A stretch of 64,000 nucleotides of DNA. Source: Reyranella massiliensis 521 (GTDB lineage Bacteria > Pseudomonadota > Alphaproteobacteria > Reyranellales > Reyranellaceae). The stretch is taken from NCBI RefSeq assembly GCF_000312425.1, contig NZ_HE997181.1:5317788-5381787 (forward strand). Reading direction: 5' to 3'. How positions within the stretch are numbered: position 1 is the stretch's first letter; every line of letters starts with the position of its first letter. A model generated the notes under the pieces. That model was not told the DNA's origin and did not search any database. It worked only from the letters and a program-made list of their open reading frames with translations. Both the position numbers and the translations under genes were made by a program. Shown here piece by piece: positions 49,377 to 57,179 of the stretch.

Positions 49377-50066
49377 CTAAACGCCCATCAGCTCGTCCCA
49401 GTCGAGCACGCGGAAAATGCGCAGGATGCGGCGGCGGTCGACCTCGAAATCCTTGGCCGGCGTGTACTGGCGGAGGCGGACGCGCGTTGGGGTGACGGCC
49501 AGCAGGCGCTTCACCAGGGCGGGGCGCACATCGTCGCCATTGTGCGGCTTGAGCTCGACCAGCACGTAGTCCATGGCCTTCGGCGGCCGGGCCCCTTCCA
49601 GGTAGATGAGCTGGCCGGGCTCGCGCCACGGCGACACCGAGTTGCCCTGGACATAGGCGGCAAAGACGTCGGTGCGGCCGATCAGACGCGGCGGCCGGCG
49701 CACATAGTCGACGATCTGCCCGTTCAGCTCGAAATCGGCGGGGTTCGAGGCATCTCCACCGGAAACGGTGCCCAGCACGGGAACGTCCTTGGGCATCTCC
49801 TGGCGCGCCGGCGGCCGCGGCACGCCGGGCGCTTCGCGAACATTTGCCGGCGGCAGCGGCTCCTCTTCGTGAAGGCCGATCGCCACGGCCGGATCGAGGT
49901 CCAATACACGCGTCAGCTCGGCCATCTTGCGCTGGTCGGGGATGTTCTTGCCCGACTCCCACATCGCCACCGCCGCTTTCGAGATTCCGAAGCGCTCACC
50001 CAGCTCCGCCTGCGTCATGCCCCTGGCCTGACGACTGGCTCTGATGGCATTGCCCAATATCGACAT
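49377..50066 (-). CDS. XRE-family repressor with S24 (LexA/CI-like) C-terminal domain
   Basis: The 229-residue regulator has an N-terminal helix-turn-helix (LGNAIRASRQARGMTQAELGERFGISKAAVAMWESGKNIPDQRKMAELTRVL, residues 4-55), a proline-rich linker, and an S24 peptidase-like domain with the nucleophile Ser in AAYVQGNSVSPWREPGQLIYL and the Lys in PALVKRLLAV. The usual Ala-Gly or Cys-Gly self-cleavage pair is replaced by VLGTVSGGDAS, so SOS-type autocleavage is doubtful. ATG 50066 has no Shine-Dalgarno. It is divergent from a small DnaA-domain-IV-like gene across an AT-rich operator region. Confidence 0.88.
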   Translation of the reverse strand: MSILGNAIRASRQARGMTQAELGERFGISKAAVAMWESGKNIPDQRKMAELTRVLDLDPAVAIGLHEEEPLPPANVREAPGVPRPPARQEMPKDVPVLGTVSGGDASNPADFELNGQIVDYVRRPPRLIGRTDVFAAYVQGNSVSPWREPGQLIYLEGARPPKAMDYVLVELKPHNGDDVRPALVKRLLAVTPTRVRLRQYTPAKDFEVDRRRILRIFRVLDWDELMGV

Positions 50067-50080
50067 GTGGGCATTTTGAC

Positions 50081-50095
50081 TTAACCCGAGGTTAA
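50081..50095. promoter_or_regulatory. Palindrome TTAACC-N3-GGTTAA in the repressor leader
   Basis: A perfect 6-bp inverted repeat with a 3-bp centre lies 15-29 nt upstream of the repressor ATG, just downstream of its predicted transcription start. It is a second candidate operator for autoregulation. The base composition around it is strikingly AT-rich for this genome. Confidence 0.5.
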
Positions 50096-50106
50096 TCATT
50101 AGCCTA

Positions 50107-50142
50107 TTGTTAATTGACATACGGTAAACTGTCAATTAACTT
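50107..50142. promoter_or_regulatory. Overlapping divergent sigma-70 promoters on a 30-bp palindrome
   Basis: TTAATTGACA (50110-50119) and TGTCAATTAA (50130-50139) form a perfect 10-bp inverted repeat with a 10-bp centre. Each arm holds a consensus TTGACA. Rightward: TTGACA 50114-50119, 17 nt, TAACTT 50137-50142. Leftward: TTGACA 50135-50130, 17 nt, TAACAA 50112-50107. The two promoters overlap almost completely, so polymerase can occupy only one at a time, and a dimeric repressor on the palindrome would cover both. Confidence 0.8.
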
Positions 50143-50148
50143 TCGGGC

Positions 50149-50712
50149 ATGTACTTTCCAAGACAAGACGACACCGGCCACTTCGCGTGGCTGCAGCAGC
50201 GCAAGGCGCGCATCGTGGCCGCCAACCCGCATTTCGCCTTGAAGATCCTGGGGGCGCCGTCCCCGGATCGTGATCTCGATCTACCGCTCCCCAGACCCGT
50301 GCTGGCCGGGGAGGGCTATATCGGCGGCCGCAAACGCAAGCGGCGTAATCGCCAGCATCGTGGCCGGCAGCTCCCCAGCCCGACGCCACTGCCCCCCGCA
50401 CTCTGCGAACTCGCGGAACGGGTCGCTGCCGCCTGCGGCGTGACGGTGGCGTCGCTACGTGGCCGCCACCGGCACGGCACGCTCACCCATGCCCGCGCCT
50501 GCGTCGCGGTCCTGGCGCAGGAACTCCTGCCGAACGTCCCGGCCCGCGCGGTCGACGCGGTGTTGAATCGATCCGTGCGCATGACCGAATGGTACCGTGC
50601 CGCCCACACCCGGCGGCTGCGCGAGTTCCCCGACTATGCCGACCTGTTCGGTCGTTGTTGCACGCTATGCCAGCCGGCCGCGCCCCGAGGCACTGATCGG
50701 GTTGAACCATGA
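50149..50712 (+). CDS. Small protein with DnaA domain IV-like C-terminal helix-turn-helix
   Basis: The 187-residue product has an uncharacterised N-terminal part (MYFPRQDDTGHFAWLQQRKARIVAANPHF), a basic linker (RKRKRRNRQHRGR, residues 61-73) and a C-terminal domain (about 83-155, LAERVAAACGVTVASLRGRHRHGTLTHARACVAVLAQELL..AVDAVLNRSVRMTEWY). The domain has the spacing of the DnaA domain that binds DnaA boxes; there is no AAA+ ATPase domain. It is probably a DNA-binding regulator. With the promoter's -10 ending at 50142, transcription would begin at or next to the ATG, suggesting a leaderless message. Confidence 0.68.
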   Translation: MYFPRQDDTGHFAWLQQRKARIVAANPHFALKILGAPSPDRDLDLPLPRPVLAGEGYIGGRKRKRRNRQHRGRQLPSPTPLPPALCELAERVAAACGVTVASLRGRHRHGTLTHARACVAVLAQELLPNVPARAVDAVLNRSVRMTEWYRAAHTRRLREFPDYADLFGRCCTLCQPAAPRGTDRVEP

Positions 50713-51072
50713 GGTCGTTGAAATCGTAGTCGCCACCGCCGTACGCGTCCTCGGCGTTGCCGCGACTGTTGCAGGCTGCCGTTCTGATCGGGCCACCCCG
50801 AAGGCGGGGCGCAGCGTGGCGTCGGTCGAAGAAACCTATGCGTCGATTTCTTCGATCGATGAAGCAGAAGATTTTCTCTTCGAGGGCTTCTTTGGTTTTC
50901 CAGATTATTTACGCAGCAGGCCTCTCGTCCGATCCTAGAGGCCATGATGAGCACCCTGCTCCCTACGACGGTCTGTTGTCGTTGCTGTAGCGGCTGAAGG
51001 CCGCCCGCACTGCGTCGTCCCCGACGCACGTCCTCATGTTTCCCTCGATTCTGCGTGTAACTGGAGTAACCG
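50713..51072. other. 360-bp region without a recognisable gene
   Basis: No reading frame here has credible coding character. The segment holds a moderately AT-rich stretch (50820-50930) with GAAGAAA/TTTCTTC complementarity, and a perfect 7-bp hairpin TGCGTCG-TCCC-CGACGCA (51011-51028) some 45 nt before the ABC transporter gene. I checked it for thiamine, guanidine and cobalamin aptamer motifs because the downstream genes are an importer, and found none. It probably contains the importer's promoter and 5' leader. Confidence 0.55.
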
Positions 51073-52137
51073 ATGTTCCGTCTGCCCACTCGGCGTACGT
51101 TCCTTCGCGCCGCCGCCGTCACTGGCACTCTTCTGCCCGCTGGCGTCGTCGCCCAGCGCGGCCTTGTCGGCGGCGGTCTGCCGGCCGATCTGCTCGATCC
51201 CGCGATCTGCCGCGCGTCGTTCGGCGAGCCGGTCGTGCTCCCGCAGAAGCGCGCGCTGAAGCTCACCTGGAATGCCACGGCGATCTGCACGGTGGGCGTC
51301 GCCGTGGCGCAGGAGAAGGGCTACTTCCAGCGTCACAATCTCGACGTCGAGCTGATCAACTTCGCCGGTTCGACCGACCAGCTCCTCGAAGCCATTGCGA
51401 CGGCCAAGGCCGATGCCGGCGTCGGCATGGCGCTGCGCTGGCTGAAGCCGCTGGAAGGCGGCTTCGACGTCAAGATTGCCGCGGGCATCCATGGCGGCTG
51501 CATGCGCCTGTTCGCGACGCCTGCCAGCGGCATCGCCAAGATCGCCGATCTGAAGGGCAAGTCGATCGGCGTGACCGACCTCGCCGCGCCCGACCGCAAC
51601 TTCTTCTCGATCATGCTGCATCAGGCCGGCGTCGATCCCAACAAGGAGGTCGAGTGGAAGGTGTTCCCCGGCGACATCCTTCCCGTGGCGCTGAAGAAGG
51701 GTGAAGTACAGGCCTTCTGCCAGGGCGATCCGCTGGGCTGGCTGGCGCGTGAGCGCGACGGGCTCACGGAGGTCGCCAACAATCTCAGCGGCGAGTTCGC
51801 CCATCGCACCTGCTGCGTGCTGGGCGTCCGCGGCAGCCTGATCCGTCAGGAGAAGCCGGTTGCCGCCGCGCTGGTGCAGGCCCTTCTCGCGGCGCAGGAA
51901 TGGGTGACGGTCAACCCCGACGCGGCGGCCGCGATCTTTGCGACGCACGCCAAGGCGCCGGCCGACAAGCTCGCCGAAATGCTGAAGAGCCATACGCATC
52001 ACCACAACCCGCTGGCAGCGGATCTGCGGAGCCAGATCGCGGCCTATGGTGAGGAACTGAAGCAGGTCGCCGTGTTCAAGCAGAGCACCGACATCCAGAA
52101 GTATGCCGCGCGGGTCACCGTCGACGTCCTGCCCTGA
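51073..52137 (+). CDS. Tat-exported ABC transporter substrate-binding protein (SsuA/TauA/NMT1-like)
   Basis: The 354-residue protein opens with a twin-arginine signal (MFRLPTRRTFLRAAAVTG). The mature domain is a type II periplasmic-binding fold: LKLTWNATAICTVGVAVAQEKGYFQRHNLDVELINFAGSTDQLLEAIATAKADAGVGMAL, DLKGKSIGVTDLAAPDRNFFSIML and FPGDILPVALKKGEVQAFCQGDP. The family imports nitrate, sulfonates, taurine or pyrimidine precursors. It is followed by permease and ATPase genes. The ligand is not predictable. Tat export suggests folding, or cofactor binding, before secretion. Confidence 0.9.
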   Translation: MFRLPTRRTFLRAAAVTGTLLPAGVVAQRGLVGGGLPADLLDPAICRASFGEPVVLPQKRALKLTWNATAICTVGVAVAQEKGYFQRHNLDVELINFAGSTDQLLEAIATAKADAGVGMALRWLKPLEGGFDVKIAAGIHGGCMRLFATPASGIAKIADLKGKSIGVTDLAAPDRNFFSIMLHQAGVDPNKEVEWKVFPGDILPVALKKGEVQAFCQGDPLGWLARERDGLTEVANNLSGEFAHRTCCVLGVRGSLIRQEKPVAAALVQALLAAQEWVTVNPDAAAAIFATHAKAPADKLAEMLKSHTHHHNPLAADLRSQIAAYGEELKQVAVFKQSTDIQKYAARVTVDVLP

Positions 52138-52146
52138 GGATCAACC

Positions 52147-53151
52147 ATGACATCCATTGCTGAAGAAAGTCCTCGGCGTCTCCGATTGGCTGCGCTCGAC
52201 GACCCCTTGCCGCGTCCTACTCTGGTGCTCGCGGCCGCTGGTATCGCCTGGCTGGGAACGGGGGCGCTTGTCCTCTCCTGGCCCGACGCCCAGGAACTGG
52301 AGCGCACCCGGCTGCTGGGGGCACTGTCGCTCGCGTTCGGTACCTTGCAGCTTGCCGCCTATGCCGGCGGCTGGCTGTTTGCGCGGCTGGCTCGGCTCGG
52401 ACGCTTCGCGCCCTGGCTGATCGTGCTGGCACTATGGCTGACGGCCTGGGAGATCGTGACGGCCAAGCTCGACCTGCTGCCGCTGCCGTTCTTCCCATCG
52501 CCGCAGGCCTTCGTCGAGGTTTACACCGACGATTGGCGGCGGTTGGGCGAATCGCTGTTGGCGTCGCTGATGCTGCTGTTCCGTGGCTTCGCTATTGGTG
52601 CGGCGTTAGGCTTTGTGGCGGGCGTCGCCCTGGGCTGGTCGAAGCGCGCAGGCTACTGGATCCACCCGTTGATGCGCCTTGTCGGCCCGTTGCCCGCGAC
52701 GGCGTGGCTTCCGCTCGCGTTCTTCATTTTTCCGACAAGTGCTGCAGCCAGCACCTTCCTGATCGCCCTGGCGACGGCGTTCCCGCTCACCGTCCTCACC
52801 TGGTCGGGTGTGGCTGGCGTGCAGAGCGCCTATTACGACGTGGCACGTACGCTCGGTGCCAACAGCCGCTTCCTGGTGTTGAGGGTCGCCATTCCGGCAG
52901 CACTGCCGCACGTCTTCGTCGGCCTGTTCATGGGGCTAGGCTCGTCCTTCGCCGTGCTGGTGGTGGCAGAGATGCTGGGCGTGAAGTCCGGCCTCGGCTG
53001 GTACCTGCAATGGGCGCAGGGATGGGCGGCCTACGCCAATATGTACGGCGCCCTGCTCGTCATGGCGTTGATGTGCTCGGCGCTGATCACGCTTCTCTTC
53101 CGCGTACGTGATCGCCTCCTCGCTTGGCAGAAGGGACTCGTCCAATGGTAA
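52147..53151 (+). CDS. ABC transporter permease (SsuC/TauC-like, with extra N-terminal helices)
   Basis: The 334-residue protein has two additional N-terminal hydrophobic segments (residues 28-45 and 57-78) before the standard six-helix BPD_transp_1 domain. The EAA-type loop is PFPLTVLTWSGVAGVQSAYYDVARTLGANSRFLVLRVAIPAALPHVFVGLFMGLGSSFAVLVVAEML. WEIVTAKLDLLPLPFFPSPQAFVEVY is typical of SsuC/TauC starts. It begins 9 nt after the binding-protein gene and overlaps the ATPase gene by 7 nt. Confidence 0.92.
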   Translation: MTSIAEESPRRLRLAALDDPLPRPTLVLAAAGIAWLGTGALVLSWPDAQELERTRLLGALSLAFGTLQLAAYAGGWLFARLARLGRFAPWLIVLALWLTAWEIVTAKLDLLPLPFFPSPQAFVEVYTDDWRRLGESLLASLMLLFRGFAIGAALGFVAGVALGWSKRAGYWIHPLMRLVGPLPATAWLPLAFFIFPTSAAASTFLIALATAFPLTVLTWSGVAGVQSAYYDVARTLGANSRFLVLRVAIPAALPHVFVGLFMGLGSSFAVLVVAEMLGVKSGLGWYLQWAQGWAAYANMYGALLVMALMCSALITLLFRVRDRLLAWQKGLVQW

Positions 53152-53948
53152 CGCTCGCTGAACGCCCGACGGCGGCATCTGCTTCGCCGATCGCCGGGGC
53201 CCGACTCGATGTCCGCGAAGTCGATCACGGCTTCGTCCTGAACGGCGAGGACCTGCCGGTGCTGGAGGATGTTTCCTTCAGCGTCGCGCCCGGCGAGTTC
53301 GTGGCGCTGCTGGGGCCCAGCGGCTGCGGCAAGTCCACTCTGCTGCGGCTGGTGGCGGGGCTCGACCGGCCGCGCCACGGTCACCTCGTCGTCGATGGTG
53401 AGGAGGTGACGCAACCCGATCCGTCGCGCGTCGTGGTCTTCCAGGATCCGACGCTCTATCCCTGGCGGACGGTGTGGCGCAACGCGTCGCTGGGGCTGGA
53501 GGCGCGCGGTCTCCTGAAGCAACAACGCAGCCGGGTCGACGAAGCGCTGGCGCTGGTCGGGCTCGATCGTTTCGCCCATGTCTATCCGCACCAGCTCTCC
53601 GGCGGCATGGCGCAGCGCGCGTCGCTGGCGCGGGCGCTGGTCAACGATCCCAAACTGCTGATCCTCGACGAGCCCCTGGGCAAGCTCGACAGCCTGACGC
53701 GGCTTGCCATGCAGAGCGAACTGACGCGGCTGTGGCAGGCACGCGGCTTTACCGTGCTGATGGTGACACACGACGTGGAAGAGGCGTTGCTTCTTTCCAA
53801 CCGCGTCATCGTGTTCAGCGATAGGCCGGCGCGGCTGCGCGCCGATCTCGCGGTTGACCTGCCGTATCCGCGCCACCGCGACCACCCCGAACTGCTGCGC
53901 CTGCGCCGCGAGATACTGGGCCTGCTCGGCCTCGGTGGCGATTGGTGA
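53145..53948 (+). CDS. ABC transporter ATP-binding protein (SsuB/TauB-like)
   Basis: The 267-residue ATPase has Walker A (LLGPSGCGKSTLLRLVAGL), Q-loop (VVVFQDPTLYPWRTVWRN), signature (LSGGMAQRASLARALVN), Walker B (LLILDEPLGKLDSLT) and H-loop (LMVTHDVEEALLLSNRVIV). The ATG at 53145 lies within the permease's last codons, a coupled arrangement. It energises the importer encoded by the two upstream genes. Confidence 0.95.
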   Translation: MVTLAERPTAASASPIAGARLDVREVDHGFVLNGEDLPVLEDVSFSVAPGEFVALLGPSGCGKSTLLRLVAGLDRPRHGHLVVDGEEVTQPDPSRVVVFQDPTLYPWRTVWRNASLGLEARGLLKQQRSRVDEALALVGLDRFAHVYPHQLSGGMAQRASLARALVNDPKLLILDEPLGKLDSLTRLAMQSELTRLWQARGFTVLMVTHDVEEALLLSNRVIVFSDRPARLRADLAVDLPYPRHRDHPELLRLRREILGLLGLGGDW

Positions 53949-53981
53949 GGCGGGCGACCGGCGTCTGACGAGGAGTGCACC

Positions 53982-54227
53982 ATGGCGACGGGAGTCACAA
54001 TCGATCGGCCGACCATCGACCGTTTGGCCGTCCGCGTCTGTCATGCCGTGCGCGACGTGCGCGGCGAGCATCGAGCCTGGATCGCCGTGGCGCAGATCGC
54101 CGACCACCTCGACAGCGAGAGCCCGGATGCCATCGATGCCGCGATCGCCTTCGCGGCGGCCAAAGGGTGGCTGTCGCTCGGAGGTGTCCCGTCGCACAGC
54201 GTGCTGCTGACGCCGCGCGCGCCGTAG
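53982..54227 (+). CDS. 81-residue protein, possible winged-helix domain, at the end of the ABC operon
   Basis: The product has predicted helix-helix-helix-strand order: RLAVRVCHAVRDVRGEHRAWIAVAQIADHLDSESPDAIDAAIAFAAAKGWLSLGGVPSHSVLLTP. A helical start, a potential recognition helix (SPDAIDAAIAFAAAKGWL) and a beta-hairpin resemble a small winged helix. GAGGAGTG lies 5-10 nt upstream of ATG 53982, supporting translation. It follows the ATPase gene by 33 nt and may regulate the importer (inference). I do not recognise a named family. Confidence 0.7.
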   Translation: MATGVTIDRPTIDRLAVRVCHAVRDVRGEHRAWIAVAQIADHLDSESPDAIDAAIAFAAAKGWLSLGGVPSHSVLLTPRAP

Positions 54228-54340
54228 GTTGTTGAGCCGCGTGGTCAGCCAGGCCATCGGATCGGGGCGGCAACGGACCAGATCATCGAGGTCGAGGAGG
54301 GAGTGCGCCGACTGTGTTTCCGGTCCGAGATGGCGTATTC

Positions 54341-54928
54341 ATGCGGACCAAGTTTGCACAGGCTGGTGCCGTGACGCCGATCCGGATGGTTGCTGCTTTC
54401 GCTCTGGTCCTGGGTCTGGCCATCGTGTCGGCCCGGGCGGTGGAGCCGACGCGTGTCGAGATCGTCGAACATGGCATCTATACGCTCGATATCGATGCGA
54501 CGACGCACGATGCCAACGGCATCGGACAGAATCAGGTGTCGAACATCTGCCACGTCTCGACCACGACTATGATCCCGATGAAGCCCACCCTGACCTTCGG
54601 CTTCCGCTATCGTGTGTGGGGACCATCGACCGACGGTATCGAGCGGCTGACCAAGGTGGTGACCTTTCCCACCGAAGTGACGCCGCCGGGCGCGCCCAAG
54701 CCGTTGAAATCCTACGCCGAGGTCTTCTCGGCGCGAATCGGCGTGGTCGGCTACATCGGCTACGGCTTCGACGAACCCTGGGAACTCATGCGGGGCATCT
54801 GGACCTTCCAGCTCTTCCAACGTGGACGTCTGCTCGCCGAACAGAACTTCACGATCGTCGACGATCCGCAGGCCACCGTACCGCGTCGCGACAGCGGCTC
54901 GAACTGCTTCCAGATGTCGAGCCTCTAG
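54341..54928 (+). CDS. Exported DUF3859-like protein
   Basis: The 195-residue protein has an N-terminal signal (IRMVAAFALVLGLAIVSARA) and then a beta-rich domain whose pattern VEIVEHGIYTLDI..QVSNICHVSTTTMIPMKPTLTFGFRYRVWGPSTDGIERLTKVVTFPTEVTPPG fits DUF3859, a family of unknown function. A GTG at 54314 would add nine residues and has GGAGGGAG 11 nt upstream, so the start is not settled. It is the first of three exported proteins in a row. There is no catalytic motif. Confidence 0.75.
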   Translation: MRTKFAQAGAVTPIRMVAAFALVLGLAIVSARAVEPTRVEIVEHGIYTLDIDATTHDANGIGQNQVSNICHVSTTTMIPMKPTLTFGFRYRVWGPSTDGIERLTKVVTFPTEVTPPGAPKPLKSYAEVFSARIGVVGYIGYGFDEPWELMRGIWTFQLFQRGRLLAEQNFTIVDDPQATVPRRDSGSNCFQMSSL

Positions 54929-55036
54929 TTCTTCACCTAAGGGTGAGCGCTTTCAGATGTGCAGGGGGAAGGGTGTCGGGCTCAGGGGGGAGGCGTAGCG
55001 TAAGGGCAGTGCAGATTTCATTCCTGGAGGCTCGGT

Positions 55037-55987
55037 ATGACGATATGCCGTCCTTTCGCCCGTGCACTAGCTTGCTTCGCAGCCGGCGCGGCCGGCTTGT
55101 CCGCGTCTGATGCAAAGGCGACCGAGGGGGCGGCGAGTTACTACTTTGCCGGTGGCTTCGGTTCGTTCCTGACCGCGGTGCCGCCAGAACCGGGCTTCTC
55201 GGTTGCCAGCCAGACCTTGATGTTCGGCGGGCAGGCCCAGCGTGCGGTCCTCCGCGGTCGTGCCACTTTCGGGCTCTCAGCCTTTGCGCTTTATGAATTT
55301 GTCGCCGGCTCCTATGCCTTCGAGCCGAAAATTCTCGGTGGTCGCCTGCAGATCGCTACCGCGGCCCCCGTGGTCGCTACGGCGAGCATGAACGTCTCGC
55401 TCGACACACGCCTGTTCGGCTCTCTTTCCAATACAGCGTCTGACACGGGCTTTGGCGACATGTTACTGACGCCGTTTGCGTTCTATTGGAGCTTCGGTGA
55501 AATCCACGTGAAGCTGGCGCAATTCGTGGTCGCGCCGACGGGCCGCTACAATGTCGATTCGCTGATCAATGTCGGGCGTAACTATTGGGCCTTCGACACC
55601 CAACTCGGCATCACTTGGTTTCACAAGGCGACCGGCACCGAGCTGACGGTGCTGCCGGGCATCATGATCAACACCACCAACCCGGCGACCGACTACAAGT
55701 CAGGCAACGAGTTTCACCTCGATTTCATGGTCAACCAGTTTCTGTCTCCCACCTTTGCAATCGGTATGCAGGGCTACTGGTACAAGCAGATCGACGCTGA
55801 CAGTGGCACCGGTGCGGTATTGGGACCATTCATGGGCGAGTCTTTCGGCCTGGGTCCGGCAATCCTGTGGACGCCGGAGGCGCTGAAGGGACGTGCGGCC
55901 ATCGTGTTGAAATGGCTGCACGACATAAGCAACACCAATAGACTGAACGGCGACTGGGGCCAGGTGGCGATCTCGTATCGCTTTTGA
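55037..55987 (+). CDS. Outer-membrane transporter-like protein (phenol-degradation MetA family)
   Basis: The 316-residue protein has a signal peptide (cleavage after about residue 28, SDAKA), then amphipathic beta strands ending in the aromatic VAISYRF, typical of an outer-membrane barrel. The blocks SNTASDTGFGDMLLTPFAFYWSFGEIHVKLAQFVVAPTGRY and NVGRNYWAFDTQLGITWFHKATGTELTVLPGIMINTTNPATDYKSGNEFHLDFM match what I know of the MetA/SphA-like transporter family linked to aromatic compound uptake. TGGAGG precedes the ATG. Confidence 0.8.
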   Translation: MTICRPFARALACFAAGAAGLSASDAKATEGAASYYFAGGFGSFLTAVPPEPGFSVASQTLMFGGQAQRAVLRGRATFGLSAFALYEFVAGSYAFEPKILGGRLQIATAAPVVATASMNVSLDTRLFGSLSNTASDTGFGDMLLTPFAFYWSFGEIHVKLAQFVVAPTGRYNVDSLINVGRNYWAFDTQLGITWFHKATGTELTVLPGIMINTTNPATDYKSGNEFHLDFMVNQFLSPTFAIGMQGYWYKQIDADSGTGAVLGPFMGESFGLGPAILWTPEALKGRAAIVLKWLHDISNTNRLNGDWGQVAISYRF

Positions 55988-56239
55988 TCAGGGAGGATCG
56001 GCATGTTTCGCCCTGCCTTCGCAATCCTTGCATTCGCAATCCTTGGCGACAATCAGCGCGACTGAGACACCCTGATCATGCGGCTCGACTTCGCCGGCGA
56101 AGAGAGTCACGGTTGGCGTTGAAGCGAGCCGCGCTGGGGACCTGAATTTCATGGTCTCTCTTGAAAGGGCGGGCTGCTTGTATTCATCGATGGAATAGGG
56201 GCGTCACGGGAGATCCGCACGATCGAGTGAGGAGGACCG

Positions 56240-56872
56240 ATGCTTCGCACAGGTATTGAACTGGTCCTGGCCGGCAGCATGGTTCTGGCGAGTACTGCCA
56301 TTGCTCGGGCCGACTGCGCTGCTGAGTTCGGCGACGTCAACCGAATCAAGGAGACGGCCGGCCCCTACGAGATCGCGACGACGCTGTCGATCACGTATCC
56401 GGGCGACACGCATCGAGGCGGCCAGGCGGCACAGGCCGTCCATGCCATCCAGGTCGTGCCTCCTCAGTCCTTCCGCATCCGGACACGCTCGGCCGAAGTG
56501 GTCGTGATCGGCAACGGCAAGGGGTGGGCGAATGCCGGAGGACCCTGGGTCGAGGTGACCAAGGAGAAGATGGCGGACCTGCTGGAGGATGCGCCGCTCA
56601 GCGGCTACTTCGCCGTCAAAGGCCAGAGCGACCTGCAATGCCAGGGCGTGCGGACTATCGACGGCATGCCCTATCTGACTTTCGTCTACAGCATTGGCGC
56701 GGCCACCAACCCGAGAGGGCCGCAAACGACGCGGATCACGGCCTACTTCGATCCCGTGACCCGCCTGCCCATTGGCGGGCAAAGCCTGGCTGATGTCACG
56801 GGCACGAGAATGCATGCGGAGATGGTCTACAGGTTCGATCCATCTATCAGGATCGATCCGCCAAGTCCTTGA
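56240..56872 (+). CDS. Secreted protein of unknown function
   Basis: The 210-residue protein starts with a signal peptide (MLRTGIELVLAGSMVLASTAIARA, cleavage before DCAAEF). The mature part has two cysteines (CAAEF and LQCQGV) that could form a disulfide, and a lipoprotein-carrier-like beta pattern (IATTLSITYPG..FRIRTRSAEVVVIGNGKGW..ITAYFDPVTRLPIGGQSLADV). I do not recognise the family. GAGGAGGACCG lies before the ATG. It is separated from the upstream barrel gene by 252 nt. Confidence 0.75.
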   Translation: MLRTGIELVLAGSMVLASTAIARADCAAEFGDVNRIKETAGPYEIATTLSITYPGDTHRGGQAAQAVHAIQVVPPQSFRIRTRSAEVVVIGNGKGWANAGGPWVEVTKEKMADLLEDAPLSGYFAVKGQSDLQCQGVRTIDGMPYLTFVYSIGAATNPRGPQTTRITAYFDPVTRLPIGGQSLADVTGTRMHAEMVYRFDPSIRIDPPSP

Positions 56873-57002
56873 GCCGTTCTGGCACTGCCGTGCCGGACCT
56901 CTGTTCGGTCGTCAAGCGTGCAATTTTCCGCAGCGACCCTCTGTTCGCCGGCAAATGCCAATTGCAGACAGCATCCAGACGTTCTGCTATAGGGCCGTCC
57001 AC

Positions 57003-57079
57003 GTCCCCGTAGCTCAGCTGGATAGAGCAGCGGTTTCCTAAACCGGAGGTCGGAGGTTCGAATCCTCTCGGGGACGCCA
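57003..57079 (+). tRNA. tRNA-Arg (anticodon CCU)
   Basis: A complete 77-nt cloverleaf: acceptor GTCCCCG/CGGGGAC, D-arm GCTC/GAGC, anticodon loop TTCCTAA with CCT at positions 34-36, T-arm with TTCGAAT, and an encoded CCA. It reads AGG. The anticodon stem ends in a G27-G43 opposition rather than a pair (stem GCGGT / ACCGG). A TTGCAG (56962) and CTATAGG (56987) sequence may form its promoter. The composite pseudogene begins 100 nt downstream on the other strand. Confidence 0.95.
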
Positions 57080-57179
57080 TTTCAATTCAGGACATCGAAC
57101 GCCGAGAAGCGCCAAGTCTACGCGCGCTCCCGTCACAGTGCGATCGCCGGACCGAGCCTTTCGAGGGAAACTGTTTCCG

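Noticed and set aside
56003..56065. A 20-codon frame (MFRPAFAILAFAILG...) after the outer-membrane barrel gene, with GGGAGG upstream
   Set aside because: The ribosome binding site is good, but the frame is very short and ends soon after a 12-bp direct repeat. It looks like a broken signal-peptide start rather than a functional gene.
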